Shown here in pieces: positions 4,819-5,826 of a DNA stretch of 5,826 nt (the first letter of the stretch is position 1; each line of letters begins with the position of its first letter). The position numbers and the translations under genes were made by a program. The notes under the pieces are model-generated. The model had not been told where the DNA came from. It made no database searches and saw only the letters and a list, made by a program, of their open reading frames with translations. This DNA is from CAZBBB01 sp964490005. Lineage in GTDB: Bacteria; Planctomycetota; B15-G4. Location of the stretch: contig CAZBBB010000143.1 of assembly GCA_964490005.1 (NCBI GenBank), forward strand, positions 1 to 5,826, written 5' to 3'.

Positions 4819-5826
4819 ATGAGCCTGTTCCGACGCAAGCCACGGCAACCGGCGGCACCGCCCGCCCCCCCGCCGCCGACCGACGGCCAGCTCGCCGCGC
4901 GCAACGCCGAGACCGATCGGCTGCGCGCGTATCACGAGGCCACCAAGCACACCTATCTGTCGGTGCACCGCAGCGGCTGGTCGCTCGACTGGGACAACCA
5001 GCCCAACCCCTTCCGGCGCTGGGCCGGCGCGCCGCGTATCGAGCTGCCCGTGCCGCAGCCGACGCCGACGCGCGCGACCTCGGCGTGCCTGCTGCAACTC
5101 GGCGACGAGCGCGGCGGCCGCTGGCCCGAGAGCGCGCTGCCTGCGGTCTCCTCGCTGCTGCATCACGCGCTGGCCGTCTCGGCCTGGAAGGCCGTGCCCG
5201 GCACCGACGTGCGCTACTCGCTGCGCGTGAACCCCAGCTCGGGCAACCTGCATCCCACCGAGTGCTGGCTGGCCGCCGCGGGCCTGGCCGACCTGCCCGA
5301 CGGGCTGTACCACTACGATGTGCGCGGCCATGCGCTCGAGTGCCGGCGCGCGGGCCCGGCCGTCTCCGCGCTCGTGCAGGCGGCCGGCCTGCCGACGGGC
5401 GGGCGCGGAGTCATCGCCGTGCTCGGCTCGATCTTCTGGCGCGAGTCGTGGAAGTATCGCGACCGCGCCTACCGCTACTGCCTGCACGACGCGGGCCACG
5501 CGGCCGGCGCGCTGGCGAGCGCGGCCTGCGCGCTCGATCTGCCGGCGCGCGTGCACGGCCACTTCGCCGACGCCGAGGTGCACGCGCTGTGCGCATTGCA
5601 CGGGACGGGCGAGCAGCCGCTGTTGCTGGTCGACCTGCGCGAGCGGCCGCCCGCCGGCGCGCCCGCGCCGCCCGCCGCGCCGGCGACGCTCGGCGCACCG
5701 CGGGGCGAGCCCAACGCGCTCTCGCGCGAGGATTTTCTCTGGCCGCTCATCGACGGCGCGCACGCCTGCACGCCGCCGCCGCGCGCGCCGTGCTCGACGG
5801 CGCGGGCGGGCGCGCCGCCGCCGCCC
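4819..5826 (+). CDS. SagB/ThcOx-type nitroreductase-family dehydrogenase (3' truncated)
   Basis: The frame is open from ATG 4819 to the window edge (336 codons) and the stop lies outside. The protein resembles FMN-dependent nitroreductase-fold enzymes of the SagB type, which in some clusters oxidise azolines to azoles in modified peptides; stand-alone members have unknown substrates. Key segments are YHEATKHTY at 38-46, RVNPSSGNLHPTE at 136-148 (the flavin-site motif of the family), GLYHYDVRGHALE at 169-181, and SIFWRESWKYRDRAYRYC followed by LHDAGHAAGAL at 204-232. Together these are the usual family signature. A proline/alanine-rich linker (about 281-302) leads to NALSREDFLWPLIDGAHA, where a second half would begin in the long, two-part members. 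The N-terminus has a basic, proline-rich stretch and no signal peptide. The ribosome binding site is poor. The last 20 codons are unusually proline-rich. Specific function cannot be assigned. Confidence 0.85.
   Translation, partial: MSLFRRKPRQPAAPPAPPPPTDGQLAARNAETDRLRAYHEATKHTYLSVHRSGWSLDWDNQPNPFRRWAGAPRIELPVPQPTPTRATSACLLQLGDERGGRWPESALPAVSSLLHHALAVSAWKAVPGTDVRYSLRVNPSSGNLHPTECWLAAAGLADLPDGLYHYDVRGHALECRRAGPAVSALVQAAGLPTGGRGVIAVLGSIFWRESWKYRDRAYRYCLHDAGHAAGALASAACALDLPARVHGHFADAEVHALCALHGTGEQPLLLVDLRERPPAGAPAPPAAPATLGAPRGEPNALSREDFLWPLIDGAHACTPPPRAPCSTARAGAPPPP

Overview
This window is one very G+C-rich stretch (roughly three quarters G+C by eye) from a bacterial chromosome. It encodes eight genes, almost back to back, and I see no rRNA, tRNA, insertion sequence or CRISPR array. 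Most genes are core housekeeping: base-excision repair, Fe-S protein upkeep, fatty-acid elongation, thiamine-type glycine oxidation and queuosine synthesis. The composition, a FabI-type enoyl reductase and a short single-domain QueF suggest a high-GC diderm bacterium. Acidobacteriota, Myxococcota or Gemmatimonadota would all fit, but I cannot place it from this sequence alone.

Layout. Bases 1-1425 (+) hold the 3' end of an adenine DNA glycosylase gene (mutY), overlapping by ATGA the start of a YgfZ-type folate-binding protein gene. After an 82-bp gap with a promoter-like pair and a hairpin over the ribosome binding site comes fabI (1508-2272, +). It converges on a minus-strand pair: thiO (2760-3890) and, overlapping its end by GTGA, a small predicted secreted protein (2293-2763). 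A 61-bp divergent intergenic region separates thiO from a small plus-strand protein resembling a degenerate nucleotidyltransferase (3952-4377). That gene converges on queF (4394-4744, -). A 74-bp divergent region then leads to a SagB-type nitroreductase-family gene (4819 onward, +) that runs off the window still open.

How the parts relate. MutY carries a [4Fe-4S] cluster in its family, and YgfZ proteins help maintain Fe-S enzymes, so their translational coupling makes functional sense. The other genes look like independent short units rather than a pathway. Both convergent gene ends share a notable architecture: the two opposing stop codons pair with each other inside a GC-rich hairpin, which would serve as a compact terminator for both strands.

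I found no convincing new multi-gene system. The most interesting items are the hairpin that buries the fabI ribosome binding site, the palindrome over the thiO promoter region, the stop-codon hairpins, the nucleotidyltransferase-like protein lacking an expected acidic residue, and the truncated SagB-like dehydrogenase.
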